From Bradyrhizobium sp. PSBB068 (GTDB lineage: Bacteria > Pseudomonadota > Alphaproteobacteria > Rhizobiales > Xanthobacteraceae), in assembly GCA_016839165.1 (NCBI GenBank), contig CP069300.1, forward strand, positions 5,394,001-5,458,000: 64,000 nt of DNA. Direction: 5' to 3'. Within the stretch, counting starts at the first letter, position 1, and the number at the start of each line of letters is the position of its first letter. A program made the translations under genes and the position numbers. The notes beneath the pieces are model-generated. The model saw nothing but the letters and a program-made list of their open reading frames with translations. It did no database searches and had not been told where the DNA came from. This document shows positions 1 to 8,381 of this stretch, in pieces.

Positions 1-1
1 A

Positions 2-1432
2 CGCAACCGCTTGTACCTTGTCGAGGGAACGCCCGGTTCAGGCAAAACGACGCTTGCGCTCGAATTTCTCCAAGACGGGCAATCCAAGAACGAGCGCGTA
101 CTCTACATCACATTGTCGGAAACCAAGGAAGAGCTCCAGGTCGTCGCGGACTCCCACGGTTGGAATCTGAGCAGAATTGATATTTTTGAACTGAGCGCCG
201 CGGACGAAGTCCTCGGCCCGGGCAGAGATCAGTCGATACTCCATAGCTGGGAGATCGAGCTTGGAGAAACGATCAAGCTCATCAAGGCGCAGGTCGAGAA
301 GATCAAGCCGACAAGGGTCGTGTTCGACAGTCTCTCCGAAATGCGGCTGCTCGCCCAGGATCCACTCCGGTATCGGCGGCAGCTTCTCGTTCTCAAGCAA
401 TTTTTCTCCGGTCTCAGTACGACCGTCTTGCTGGTGGACGACTTCACCGGGTCAGGCGGAAATTCGGACAATCACTTGCACAGCCTTTGCCATGGCGTCA
501 TTACCCTATCCCGGCTGACGCTGGACTTTGGCGCAGCACGGCGAAGGCTTCAGGTTCAAAAACTCCGAGGCGTGGATTTCATCGCCGGATTCCACGACTT
601 TGTCATTCGGCGTGGCGGCTTGGATATCTTTCCTCGACTGGTCGCAGCCGAGCATGAAATCGAATACTCGAACGAATGTGTTCGTAGCGGCATACCGGAA
701 CTTGACGCGCTGCTGAATGGCGGTCCTGCGCGCGGCACAGGAGTTCTCATCACCGGACCTTCCGGCGCCGGAAAAACCACTCTCGGGCTGCAATATCTTG
801 CTGCCGCTTGCGAGAGAGGAGAGAAGGTGACGGTCTATCAATTCGACGAGCGCATCGACACCCTTCTGGCGCGCGCGGAAGCAATGGGCCTCAACCTTCG
901 GGCGTGCATCGATAAGGGGCAGCTTGTCGTTCGGCAGATCGACCCTGCGGAGATTTCGCCGGGCGAGTTCGCCGCCAACGTTATCAAGGAAGTTCAACAA
1001 CGCTCCATCAAGATCCTCATGATCGACAGCCTCAGCGGCTACGTCGCCGCCATGCCGCAGGAGCAGCAGCTCATTCTGCAACTTCACGAACTGCTGTCCT
1101 ACCTGAGCCAGTCCGGCGTCCTGACACTGATGATTAATCCCCAAAGCGGCTTCTTTGGAAATATGCAGACAAATGGTCTGGATGTTTCGTATCTGGCAGA
1201 CACGGTCATCCTTCTCCGGTTCTTCGAGGCTGCAGGACGTATCCGGAAGGCCATCTCCGTCGTCAAAAACAGGTCGGGAAGGCACGAAGATACGATCCGC
1301 GAGATGCGCATCGACGATCGGGGCGTAAGGGTCGGCGAGCCTCTGTCGGAGTTCACGGGCATCTTGACCGGAGCACCGCATTACACGGGCGTAGCCAATC
1401 CTCTCATGGAAGATCGCGGTTCAGGTGCATAG
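2..1432 (+). CDS. KaiC-like double RecA-fold ATPase (5' end outside window)
   Basis: This is a RecA/KaiC-superfamily ATPase with two tandem domains. The open frame runs back to the window edge. The first start-like codon (TTG at 11) sits only a few residues before a Walker A motif, so about 30 N-terminal residues are probably missing. Counting from that TTG, Walker A motifs are GTPGSGKTT (residues 6-14) and GPSGAGKTT (about 249-257). The second domain aligns with KaiC CII through VSYLADTVILLRF. In cyanobacterial KaiC that stretch carries the phosphorylated Ser-Thr pair; here it reads Ser-Tyr. The paired catalytic glutamates become Ser-Glu in domain 1 and Asp-Glu in domain 2. The stop overlaps the next gene (a kinase) by 8 bases, which implies a shared signalling role. 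No kaiA or kaiB is present, so a clock function is not claimed. Confidence 0.85.
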   Translation, partial: RNRLYLVEGTPGSGKTTLALEFLQDGQSKNERVLYITLSETKEELQVVADSHGWNLSRIDIFELSAADEVLGPGRDQSILHSWEIELGETIKLIKAQVEKIKPTRVVFDSLSEMRLLAQDPLRYRRQLLVLKQFFSGLSTTVLLVDDFTGSGGNSDNHLHSLCHGVITLSRLTLDFGAARRRLQVQKLRGVDFIAGFHDFVIRRGGLDIFPRLVAAEHEIEYSNECVRSGIPELDALLNGGPARGTGVLITGPSGAGKTTLGLQYLAAACERGEKVTVYQFDERIDTLLARAEAMGLNLRACIDKGQLVVRQIDPAEISPGEFAANVIKEVQQRSIKILMIDSLSGYVAAMPQEQQLILQLHELLSYLSQSGVLTLMINPQSGFFGNMQTNGLDVSYLADTVILLRFFEAAGRIRKAISVVKNRSGRHEDTIREMRIDDRGVRVGEPLSEFTGILTGAPHYTGVANPLMEDRGSGA

Positions 1433-3509
1433 GACAGTAGCCGAGGGCCATCGCGTCCTGATCATCGCCCCTTATGGCCGCGATGCGGAGAGCGTATCGG
1501 GGCTACTGCTGTCTCAGGGCTACGATACCAAGATTTGCGGCACGTTCGCCGAACTCGCGCCACTCGTCGATGCGCATGCGGGCGTCATTCTGATGACCGA
1601 GGAAGCACTCGGCGGAGATACGTCGGCGCTGCAATCCGCCTTGACTGCCCAACCGGCGTGGTCGGACATTCCATTCATTCTGCTGTTCGGCCGACGAGCA
1701 GGATGCGAGCGTCCGAACGAAGCGGTCCGCCGCAAGCTGCCGCCAAGCGCGACGAATGTGGTCTTGCTCGAGAGGCCACTCAGCAGCGAATCCCTGCTGA
1801 GTACGATCGCCTCGGCTATGCGGGCGCGGCAGCGGCAATTTCTGATGCGCGATCAACTCGCGGAGCTGGACACGCAGCGGGCGAGCTTGAGAACGCTTCT
1901 CGACAACCTACCGGTCGGGGTCGTGTTTCTTGACAAGACCGGAACTGAACTGCTCTCGAATCCGGCATTCAGACGTTTTTCCAAGTCCGGCAAAAGCCCC
2001 GCTTTCGACCCTGCAGCGGAACATGAATGGCTAGCGCAGGACATCGACGGCTCTCCGCTCTCGCGAAGCCGTTTTCCGAGCGCGCGTGCACTGCAGGGCG
2101 AACATGTGACCGGGGTCGAATTTCTCTACACGGGCTCGGCAGAGGGACCAGTCTGGACCCGCATCAGCAGCGTGCCAATCGTGAGACACGACGGCGCGAT
2201 CACGGGCGCGATAAGCGTCGTCGTCGACATCAACGAGCAAAAGCTCGCGCAGCAAAGGTTGGCGAAGGCCGCAGAGACGCTCGAGTTGCAGGTAGCCGAA
2301 CGTACCGCGGAGCTCGAGAAGGCCTTGTCCGATCTCCGCAGGGAGACGGCAGAGCGGTCGCGGGCGGAATCTGCACTGATCCAAGCCCAGAAAATGGAAG
2401 CTGTCGGTCAGCTCACCGGGGGCATTGCGCACGATTTCAACAACATGCTCACCGGCGTCATCGGCGCCATCGATTTGATGAAACGACGCATTGCATCCAA
2501 TCGGCTCGACGACTTGAATCGCTTCATGGACGCGGCGAGCACATCGGCGCACCGTGCTGCCAATCTGACATCACGACTTCTCGCTTTCTCGCGCCGGCAA
2601 TCTCTCGACAGCAAACCGACCGATATCAATGCTCTCGTCCGGTCGCTTTCGGACCTGCTGCATCACACTGTGGACGAGAACATCTCGATCGCCATCCAAA
2701 CCAACGAGGAGGTGCCCGCCGCCATAGTGGATGCCAATCAGCTCGAGAACGCCATCCTTAACCTCGCCATCAACGCGCGCGACGCGATGCCTCACGGAGG
2801 CAAGCTTACCGTCGAGACGTCTGTAGTTGACCTCGACGCGACATATACGAGGTCTCGACCAGGTATTTCGCCCGGCCGCTACGTGGTCGTGGCAGTTTCG
2901 GACACCGGAGTCGGAATGACGCCGGACCTGATCGAAAAGGCCTTTGATCCCTTCTTCACGACAAAGCCTGTGGGGCAAGGTACCGGTCTCGGTCTATCGA
3001 TGGTCTACGGGTTCGCACGGCAGTCAAACGGCCAGGTCCGGATCCATTCGACACCGGGCCAAGGCACCTCCGCGAAGATCTACCTGCCGGCTGCGGATCA
3101 AAGCGCGATCGAGACCACCGTCCATCATGAAGCGTCTCCGCAAGGAGCCGGTCAGCCTGTTCTGCTTGTCGAAGACGACCCTTCGGTTCGTCTTCTCATC
3201 GGCGAACTGCTATCGGAGTTGGGTTACCGAACGATCGAAGCACCTGATTCCGACTCCGCAATCAAGCTGCTGGAAAGCGGTCGTCCGATAGACATGATGA
3301 TTTCCGATGTTGGACTGCCCGGCATGAACGGCCGGCAACTTGCCGAAGTCGCTCGCAAGCATCACCCGCAAGTGCCGATCCTCTTCGTCACGGGCTATGC
3401 CGCAAACGCCGCCATTCGAGCTGGCTTCCTCGGAACAAACATGGCGATGATAAGCAAGCCCTTTCAGATCGAAGAACTAGCGGTAAAGATAGGTGAGATG
3501 CTGTCCTAG
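1425..3509 (+). CDS. Hybrid sensor histidine kinase with PAS and receiver domains
   Basis: Likely cytoplasmic sensor kinase of 694 residues; no membrane segments are seen. Order: a receiver-like N-terminal domain (about 8-135) with no obvious phospho-acceptor Asp, a PAS domain (about 155-270), a coiled-coil linker (about 275-320), HisKA with the phospho-His in [11 protein letters not shown] (His336), a HATPase domain with N box [14 protein letters not shown], and a C-terminal receiver whose acceptor is probably Asp628 in [10 protein letters not shown]. It starts at GTG 1425 inside the last codons of the KaiC-like gene, so the two are almost certainly co-translated. KaiC-like ATPases paired with kinases are recurrent in alphaproteobacteria; the signal sensed and the output are unknown. 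No DNA-binding output domain is present. Confidence 0.9.
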   Translation: MHRTVAEGHRVLIIAPYGRDAESVSGLLLSQGYDTKICGTFAELAPLVDAHAGVILMTEEALGGDTSALQSALTAQPAWSDIPFILLFGRRAGCERPNEAVRRKLPPSATNVVLLERPLSSESLLSTIASAMRARQRQFLMRDQLAELDTQRASLRTLLDNLPVGVVFLDKTGTELLSNPAFRRFSKSGKSPAFDPAAEHEWLAQDIDGSPLSRSRFPSARALQGEHVTGVEFLYTGSAEGPVWTRISSVPIVRHDGAITGAISVVVDINEQKLAQQRLAKAAETLELQVAERTAELEKALSDLRRETAERSRAESALIQAQKMEAVGQLTGGIAHDFNNMLTGVIGAIDLMKRRIASNRLDDLNRFMDAASTSAHRAANLTSRLLAFSRRQSLDSKPTDINALVRSLSDLLHHTVDENISIAIQTNEEVPAAIVDANQLENAILNLAINARDAMPHGGKLTVETSVVDLDATYTRSRPGISPGRYVVVAVSDTGVGMTPDLIEKAFDPFFTTKPVGQGTGLGLSMVYGFARQSNGQVRIHSTPGQGTSAKIYLPAADQSAIETTVHHEASPQGAGQPVLLVEDDPSVRLLIGELLSELGYRTIEAPDSDSAIKLLESGRPIDMMISDVGLPGMNGRQLAEVARKHHPQVPILFVTGYAANAAIRAGFLGTNMAMISKPFQIEELAVKIGEMLS

Positions 3510-3524
3510 AGAGCGCTTTAGCTG

Positions 3525-3739
3525 ATGGACGAGGCCGGCAAGCTCGCCGGCATTCCCGGCATCCTGGTGCAGGGCCGCTACGATCTGCTGTGCCCGCCCG
3601 CAACCTCGCATGCACTCGCCGCGCGCTGGCTGGGCAGCGAAGTCCGCATCGTCGATGGCGCCGGCCACATCCTCTACGACCCCGGCATCCGCAACGCCGT
3701 GATGAAGGCGATCGCCGATCTGGCGACAAGACAATGACC
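3525..3739 (+). pseudogene. C-terminal remnant of a prolyl aminopeptidase-like alpha/beta hydrolase (copy 1)
   Basis: A 70-codon open frame encodes only the last part of an alpha/beta hydrolase. It shows the GRYD(L)LCPP segment and the GAGHILYDPGI segment that carries the catalytic His of proline iminopeptidases. The nucleophile Ser domain and everything upstream are missing, so it cannot be a working enzyme. A second, more decayed copy of the same sequence lies at 8382-8544 in the same orientation, and similarity continues past the stop codon (CAATGACCAGGGC). It starts 15 bases after the sensor kinase stop. Confidence 0.75.
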
Positions 3740-3794
3740 AGGGCACACTCATAAGCCGGAGCGCCCGCAAGGCGACGCGAAAGCAAACGCTGCA

Positions 3795-4296
3795 TCACAT
3801 CGCGAGCGGCTTTTCATCAACGCGGCGGCAGGGACGCTGATCCGCTCCGAGAAATCGGCCCACGCCGTCGGCTGCCTGTGCGGCCGGATTGATCAGGGAG
3901 CGTAGCCGCAATTCATCGAACGGCAGGTTCGTGTTGATCCGGCCCGAATGATACAGATAGCTGTCGATATCGATAGCTTTCAGATGCGACAGCTGCACCT
4001 CGCGCTCTTCGTAGCGCACCGTGTAATCATTGCGCGAACGATAGTCGAAATCGCGCACGCCGGTGAACCGCACGCGGTCGCCGTCGATGAACGCCCGCGG
4101 CATGACGGCCACTTCCGGGCGCCAATGACGATCATGTGACGGGGGAATGGCGATCCACCATCCGACGACGCCGAAAAACAGCGCGGCCACCACTGCGGAC
4201 ATGCTGCGCCGCCGCGACAGCCACAGCGCCCAGAAAGCCGATGATCGCAATCAGCCGGTCGGCGATTCGAATCAGAAATCCGGCAAGTGCACTCAT
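3795..4296 (-). pseudogene. Broken Lnb-type (DUF4105) periplasmic-domain protein
   Basis: Reading on the minus strand from ATG 4296, the N terminus is MSALAGFLIRIADRLIAIIG, a membrane anchor. The frame is lost near 4215-4235 and resumes in another frame as LWLSRRRSMSAVVAALFFG and DRVRFTGVRDFDYRSRNDYT, which is characteristic of the DUF4105/Lnb family. Right after AIDIDSY the protein jumps to YHSGRINTNLPFDELRLRS, which in family members lies much further on, so the central catalytic part is deleted. Frameshift plus internal deletion make this a pseudogene. A 151-codon open frame (4250 to 3795) remains but is not expected to function. Confidence 0.7.
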
Positions 4297-4484
4297 TGAC
4301 GTCCTTGGCGTCGGGGCGCTTACATCGCGGCGGACAGCGCGAGCGTACACGCATTGAACTTCACTTGTCAGACCCGCTCTGGTAGCATTGATGCCGGCGT
4401 GACGGTCCGCAAATGGCGACCGTCCAGATGCGATACTGTCACAGGCGGCGCTCACTGCTGGATTCCATCCGCGAGGTATCTGCG

Positions 4485-5840
4485 ATGGTTGCCCTGTCCT
4501 TGCGAGCCTTTCGTGCCACGCTTCCGCTTCTAGCCCTCGGTCTGGCGCCCGCGGTCTGCGCCCAGGGCACTCCACCGGCGCCCATCAGCACGACGTTATT
4601 TCAAAATGTACGCATCTTCGACGGCAAGGGCGGTTCGCTCTCGGCGCCGTCTGACGTCCTTGTGAGAGGCAACGTCATCGAGAAAATCTCGGCGACGCCG
4701 ATCACCGCCGAGCCCGGCAGCACCGTGATCGCCGGCAGCGGGCGGACGCTGATGCCTGGCCTGATCGACAACCATTGGCATGCGATGCTGATCCGGACCA
4801 ATCCCGCTCAGGCGATGGGCGACGTCGGCTTCAACAACATCGCCGCCGGTGTCGAGGCGACCGACACATTGATGCGGGGCTTCACGACGATCCGCGACCT
4901 CGGCGGCCCGACCTTCGGCCTGAAGGACGCCATCGACCAAGGATTGATCGCCGGACCGCGCATCTATCCCTCCGGCGCGATGATCACCGTGACCAGTGGA
5001 CACGGCGATTTCCGCCAATTATCCGATCTGCCGCGGACGATCGGCGGCATGCTGACGCGCATGGAACAGGTCGGAGGCAGCATGATCGCCGACAGCCCGG
5101 ACGAAGTCCGCGTGCGCGTCCGCGAGCAACTCATGCAGGGCGCTTCCCAGATCAAACTGACGGCCGGCGGCGGCGTCTCCTCGCCCTTCAGTCCGATCGA
5201 CGTGTCGACCTTCACGGAGGCGGAGCTGCACGCCGCGGTCGAGGCGGCCGAGAACTGGGGGACTTACGTCACGGTGCATGCCTTCACCCCCGCGGCGATC
5301 CAACGGTCGATCGCAGCCGGGGTGCAATGCATCGAGCACGGCTTCCTGATGGACGAGGCGACCGCGAAGCTGATTGCGGACAAGGGCGTGTGGCTGAGCA
5401 CGCAGCCGCTTCCCGAAGAAATGCGAACCGGCCTGGCGGCCGGATCGGTGCAGCGGGCAAAGGCCGATGAAGTCTGGCCCGGCATCGCCAGGACCTACCA
5501 ACTGGCAAGGAAGTATAAGATCAAGACGGCGTGGGGCACCGACGTTTTGTTCTCCGGGGCATTGGCCAAGCGGCAGGGCGCGATCCTCGCTTCGCTCACC
5601 CGCTGGTACACGCCCGGCGAAGTGCTGGTCATGGCGACGTCGACCAACGCCGAATTGCTGGCTTTGTCCGGCAAGCGCAATCCGTATCCCGGCAAGCTCG
5701 GGGTCGTCGAGCAGGGCGCGCTGGCCGATCTTCTGCTGGTCGACGGCAATCCGCTCGAAAATATCGATCTGGTCGCCGACCCCGCCAGGAACTTCAAGGT
5801 GATCATGAAGGACGGCAAGATCTACAAGAACGAGAGTTGA
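4485..5840 (+). CDS. Secreted metal-dependent amidohydrolase (imidazolonepropionase-like)
   Basis: Predicted exported hydrolase of the amidohydrolase (PF01979) superfamily, about 451 residues. The start is set at ATG 4485 because GAGG lies 8 bases upstream and the residues that follow form a signal peptide (LPLLALGLAPAVCAQ, probable cleavage after Ala). Family landmarks are PGLIDNHWH (metal-binding HxH), KLTAGGG (a metal-bridging Lys position), TVHAF and IEHG histidines, GTDVLF (metal Asp), and the C-terminal GALADLLLVDGNPL strand. Relatives act on amide or ester bonds in varied substrates, including peptides and xenobiotics, so the substrate cannot be told. It is complete but is flanked on both sides by gene fragments, which suggests it arrived or survived in a rearranged segment. 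Confidence 0.85.
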   Translation: MVALSLRAFRATLPLLALGLAPAVCAQGTPPAPISTTLFQNVRIFDGKGGSLSAPSDVLVRGNVIEKISATPITAEPGSTVIAGSGRTLMPGLIDNHWHAMLIRTNPAQAMGDVGFNNIAAGVEATDTLMRGFTTIRDLGGPTFGLKDAIDQGLIAGPRIYPSGAMITVTSGHGDFRQLSDLPRTIGGMLTRMEQVGGSMIADSPDEVRVRVREQLMQGASQIKLTAGGGVSSPFSPIDVSTFTEAELHAAVEAAENWGTYVTVHAFTPAAIQRSIAAGVQCIEHGFLMDEATAKLIADKGVWLSTQPLPEEMRTGLAAGSVQRAKADEVWPGIARTYQLARKYKIKTAWGTDVLFSGALAKRQGAILASLTRWYTPGEVLVMATSTNAELLALSGKRNPYPGKLGVVEQGALADLLLVDGNPLENIDLVADPARNFKVIMKDGKIYKNES

Positions 5841-5860
5841 GACGGTGGGCGCCACCGAGC

Positions 5861-6026
5861 GTGTCGCGCCACATCCGAGGGCCGACCTCCTCGGAGAAGC
5901 CGGCAAGGCCCCGGCCCGGTTCGCCGAGACGGTGGGCAGGATAGCAGTCGCCCCCTGATTGACGCGGATGTCCCGGCCGCCGACGTCGTCGAAGCCAGGT
6001 TGAACTGCTCGCGCATCCGGCGCCCG
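5861..6026 (-). pseudogene. Internal fragment of a DUF1501 gene
   Basis: About 165 bases closely match the internal part of the intact DUF1501 gene at about 13068-13235, for example GAGAAGCCGGCAAGGCCCCG and GTTGAACTGCTCGCGCATC. It has small deletions and substitutions that destroy the frame. Neither end of the gene is present. It abuts a fragment of a second gene at 6028 and follows the amidohydrolase stop by about 20 bases. Confidence 0.8.
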
Positions 6027-6027
6027 G

Positions 6028-6140
6028 ACCGGCGGCCGACGCCGTTGCCTATGCCGGCAGCACGATCACCTCCGTCTTGACGAGCGTTCGCGAATAGAGG
6101 GCGAGCATGTCCGGGCTGAGCAAGCCAGTACGGATGCCAG
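6028..6140 (-). pseudogene. 3' end fragment of an L,D-transpeptidase-like gene
   Basis: Bases from about 6028 match the 3' end of the L,D-transpeptidase-like gene at 10925-11035, including ACCGGCGGCCGACGCC beyond that gene's stop codon, GCCGGCAGCACGATCACC and GTCTTGACG. The match fades near 6135. It is joined directly to the DUF1501 fragment at 5861-6026, although the parent genes are about 2 kb apart in the intact locus. The stretch from 6141 to the aqpS stop at 6225 shows no recognisable gene. Confidence 0.75.
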
Positions 6141-6224
6141 GACATATGGAGCATGGATCGCTGCGATAGAAGCCGCGTCTGCGGCGGATGCAACCCGTAC
6201 ACTGTCAACGGTAATGCCCATGGC

Positions 6225-6893
6225 CTATGCCGGCTTCCTCTCGCGCCACAGCCACCCGGCGAGGGCAACCGCAGCCAGCATGCCGACGGACTGAGCGACG
6301 ATAAAAGCGGCAACGCCGCCGGGCGCTATTCCGGCAAAGGTGTCGGAAAGCGAGCGCGCGATTGTCACCGCCGGATTCGCGAACGAGGTCGAGGCTGTGA
6401 ACCAATAGGCCGACGTGATGTACAGGCCGACGGCATACGGAATCGCCCCCGGTGCCCTGGCGGCGCAACCGAATATGGTCAGGAGCAAGCCAAAGGTGGC
6501 AACCGCTTCAGCGAGCCATTGCCCGCTGCCGGAACGCTGCGTCATCGAGAGTTGCAGCACCGGCAGTTCAAACATGAGGTGAGCCACCCATACTCCCGCG
6601 ACGGCTCCAACGATCTGAGCAGCGATGTAGGCAACCGCAATTGGCCAACGCAGTTCGCTCCGAATCGAGAGCGCGAGACTTACGGCAGGATTGAAGTGCG
6701 CGCCTGAGACCGGTCCGAAGACCAATATGAGCACAGCGAGAATTGCGCCGGTTGGGATGGTATTGCAAAGCAGCGCGAGCGCAACATTCCCGCCCGCGAG
6801 CTTCTGGGCCATGATCCCGGAGCCGACGACGGCAGCCAGGAGAAGCGCCGTGCCAAGCAATTCCGCGACCAGACGGCGCGCCAGCGTCGGCAT
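6225..6893 (-). CDS. aqpS: Arsenic-operon aquaglyceroporin AqpS
   Basis: Six-helix MIP-family channel of about 222 residues with both pore motifs, HFNPAVS in the first half and FANPAVTIAR in the second, where the Arg belongs to the selectivity filter. In Sinorhizobium meliloti an aquaglyceroporin in the ars operon lets arsenite made by ArsC leave the cell down its gradient, replacing a dedicated pump. The same role is inferred here because it is the last gene of arsR-arsI-arsC-aqpS and no arsB or acr3 pump is nearby. ATG 6893 overlaps the TGA of arsC by one base (TGATG), indicating translational coupling, and is preferred to a TTG one codon upstream. Confidence 0.9.
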   Translation of the reverse strand: MPTLARRLVAELLGTALLLAAVVGSGIMAQKLAGGNVALALLCNTIPTGAILAVLILVFGPVSGAHFNPAVSLALSIRSELRWPIAVAYIAAQIVGAVAGVWVAHLMFELPVLQLSMTQRSGSGQWLAEAVATFGLLLTIFGCAARAPGAIPYAVGLYITSAYWFTASTSFANPAVTIARSLSDTFAGIAPGGVAAFIVAQSVGMLAAVALAGWLWRERKPA

Positions 6894-7420
6894 CAATGCG
6901 CTTCCGTGGCCTTGGCCGTCGAGCCTTCCATTTGCCCGATCTCTCGGAGCTTGCCCTGCAAGCTGAGCGCGTCGATGGATCGCAGAGGCAGCGCGGTAAA
7001 GACGGCAATTCGCTGATTGAGCATGCGATAGGCATCCTCGAATGCGACCGCGATTTCGGCCGGCGTCCCCTTCGCCTCAGCCGGATCAGGAATGCCCCAG
7101 TGGGCTGTTGCAGGATGTCCGGGCCAGACCGGGCATGCTTCAGCCGCCGCGCTATCGCAGACCGTGAACACGAAGTCGAACTGGGGCTCGCCGGCCTTGG
7201 CGAACTCGTCCCATGATTTCGAGCGGTAGCCCGACGTATCGTAGCCCATGTTTTCGAGAAGATGGATGGCGTGCGGATTGACCCGGCCCTTGGGCTGGCT
7301 GCCGGCGCTGTAGGCGCGGAAATGACCTGCGCCCACCTTGTTCAAGATCGCTTCCGCAATGATCGAGCGCGCCGAGTTTCCGGTGCAGAGGAACAGAACG
7401 TTGTATGGGCGATCAGCCAC
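6893..7420 (-). CDS. arsC: Arsenate reductase ArsC, low-molecular-weight phosphatase fold
   Basis: Cytoplasmic enzyme of 175 residues that reduces arsenate to arsenite. The P-loop is FLCTGNSARS (CX5R) near the N terminus, with the phosphatase-type acid motif GIPDPAE further on and a Cys in FTVCDSAAAEACP that could take part in the disulfide relay. This is the thioredoxin/glutaredoxin-coupled LMW-PTP class, not the glutaredoxin-fold E. coli plasmid class. The start is GTG 7420, 9 bases after the arsI stop, with only a weak ribosome site. The product would be handed to AqpS encoded next. Confidence 0.92.
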   Translation of the reverse strand: MADRPYNVLFLCTGNSARSIIAEAILNKVGAGHFRAYSAGSQPKGRVNPHAIHLLENMGYDTSGYRSKSWDEFAKAGEPQFDFVFTVCDSAAAEACPVWPGHPATAHWGIPDPAEAKGTPAEIAVAFEDAYRMLNQRIAVFTALPLRSIDALSLQGKLREIGQMEGSTAKATEAH

Positions 7421-7429
7421 GGCGCACCG

Positions 7430-7903
7430 TCACGTCGCGCAGCACGCGGAAGAACCTGGCGCTGCCTGCGGGGCGCAGCAGGCCGATTGCTTGCCATGCG
7501 CGACGCGCGCCGTGTTCTCTCCGGTGCCATCACCATAGACCGTGCTCTCGCCGGTCGTGTGAAAGGTTTCCCAGGCGATGCCTGCGGGATCGTCGATCCA
7601 CGACTTCTCGGACTTGGCGTAGCAACAGGCCGCCTCGCCCTGCTCGATGATGTTGCCCCCCGCCTGACTCAAGCGGTCGTAGACCTCGTGAAGCTCCTCT
7701 TGGCTCTCAACCTGAATGCCGAGATGATCCAGGCCGGGCTCGCGGCCTCTGGCCGAAATGGCGAAATTCACGCGAGGATCATCGAGCATCCACTTTGCGT
7801 AATCCGTCTTGAGAACCGTTGGTTGGGCAGCGAACAAGGCAGAGTAGAAGCCTACGGACTGTGAAAGATCGCTCACGGTGACGTGGACATGAAGGCGCTT
7901 CAT
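7430..7903 (-). CDS. arsI: ArsI-type C-As lyase (glyoxalase-fold dioxygenase)
   Basis: Vicinal-oxygen-chelate protein of 157 residues. Start ATG 7903 is chosen because AAGGA lies just upstream and the protein begins MKRLHVHVTVSD, as in the family. Metal ligands expected for ArsI are visible as His5, His60 (GLDHLGI) and Glu112 (WETF), and the vicinal thiols that bind trivalent organoarsenic as Cys93-Cys94 (ACCYAKSEKSW). These features mark ArsI, which cleaves the carbon-arsenic bond of methylarsenite and aromatic arsenicals to give arsenite, rather than a generic glyoxalase. The C terminus has two further Cys-Cys pairs (ACCAPQ and SACCAT). Databases often call such proteins CadI, cadmium-induced. 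It lies between arsR and arsC. Confidence 0.88.
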   Translation of the reverse strand: MKRLHVHVTVSDLSQSVGFYSALFAAQPTVLKTDYAKWMLDDPRVNFAISARGREPGLDHLGIQVESQEELHEVYDRLSQAGGNIIEQGEAACCYAKSEKSWIDDPAGIAWETFHTTGESTVYGDGTGENTARVAHGKQSACCAPQAAPGSSACCAT

Positions 7904-7914
7904 GGAGTGTCCTT

Positions 7915-8262
7915 TCAGGCTGGGATTTTCGTGCGCTTGCGCGCCGGTTTGCATTCGGCGGCGGCAGGCGCACAGGGCGCGCCGCCACAGCAGTTTTCAG
8001 TCAGGAAGCCAAGGAGCGCGTTCATCTGCTCGAACTGCGCGGCATAGATCATCGAGCGGCCTTCGCGGCGAACGCTGACAAGACCCGCCGCGCGCAGCCG
8101 GTCAAAGTGAAATGTCAGCGTATTGGGCGCAAGATCGAGAGCGCCGGCGACTGCGCCCGCTGGCATGCCCTCCGGTCCGGCTTGCACGAGCAGCCGGAAT
8201 ATATCGAGGCGATTGTCCTGCGCGAGTGCCGCCAAGGCGGCAACAGCATCGGTCTTTTTCAT
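7915..8262 (-). CDS. arsR: ArsR-family arsenic-responsive repressor
   Basis: Winged-helix repressor of 115 residues, first gene of the ars operon. The recognition helix region is LAPNTLTFHFDRLRAAGLV, and the wing is VSVRREGRSMIYA. The metal site is probably the C-terminal CCGGAPC (Cys91, Cys92, Cys97), similar in position to the three-Cys site of Acidithiobacillus ferrooxidans ArsR and not in the alpha-3 helix site of plasmid R773 ArsR. A further Cys104 follows. Arsenite or methylarsenite binding should release the operator and induce arsI, arsC and aqpS. Two similar 17-base sequences just upstream are candidate operators. The arsI start is 11 bases beyond the stop. Confidence 0.92.
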   Translation of the reverse strand: MKKTDAVAALAALAQDNRLDIFRLLVQAGPEGMPAGAVAGALDLAPNTLTFHFDRLRAAGLVSVRREGRSMIYAAQFEQMNALLGFLTENCCGGAPCAPAAAECKPARKRTKIPA

Positions 8263-8267
8263 ACTTC

Positions 8268-8323
8268 AGTATTTATCGAAATAAAGTCCGCTGTCAATAA
8301 CATTTCAGCATTCATTGAAATAT
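8268..8323 (-). promoter_or_regulatory. Candidate ArsR operator pair upstream of arsR
   Basis: Two AT-rich near-identical sequences in direct orientation, AGTATTTATCGAAATAA at 8268-8284 and AGCATTCATTGAAATAT at 8307-8323, start 39 bases apart immediately upstream of the arsR start. The second overlaps a perfect inverted repeat ATTTCA/TGAAAT (8302-8321). Position and AT-richness against a GC-rich background fit an autoregulated ars promoter. Binding is inferred. Confidence 0.6.
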
Positions 8324-8381
8324 CGAGGGCAAGCCCTTTGCCGGATTGCGAAGCCGGGATGGAATGATCCGAAGGACCGCC

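Noticed and set aside
2..3509. A circadian clock (kaiABC) locus
   Set aside because: Only a KaiC-like ATPase is present. The phosphosite pair is changed and no kaiA or kaiB is visible, though the upstream side is cut off.
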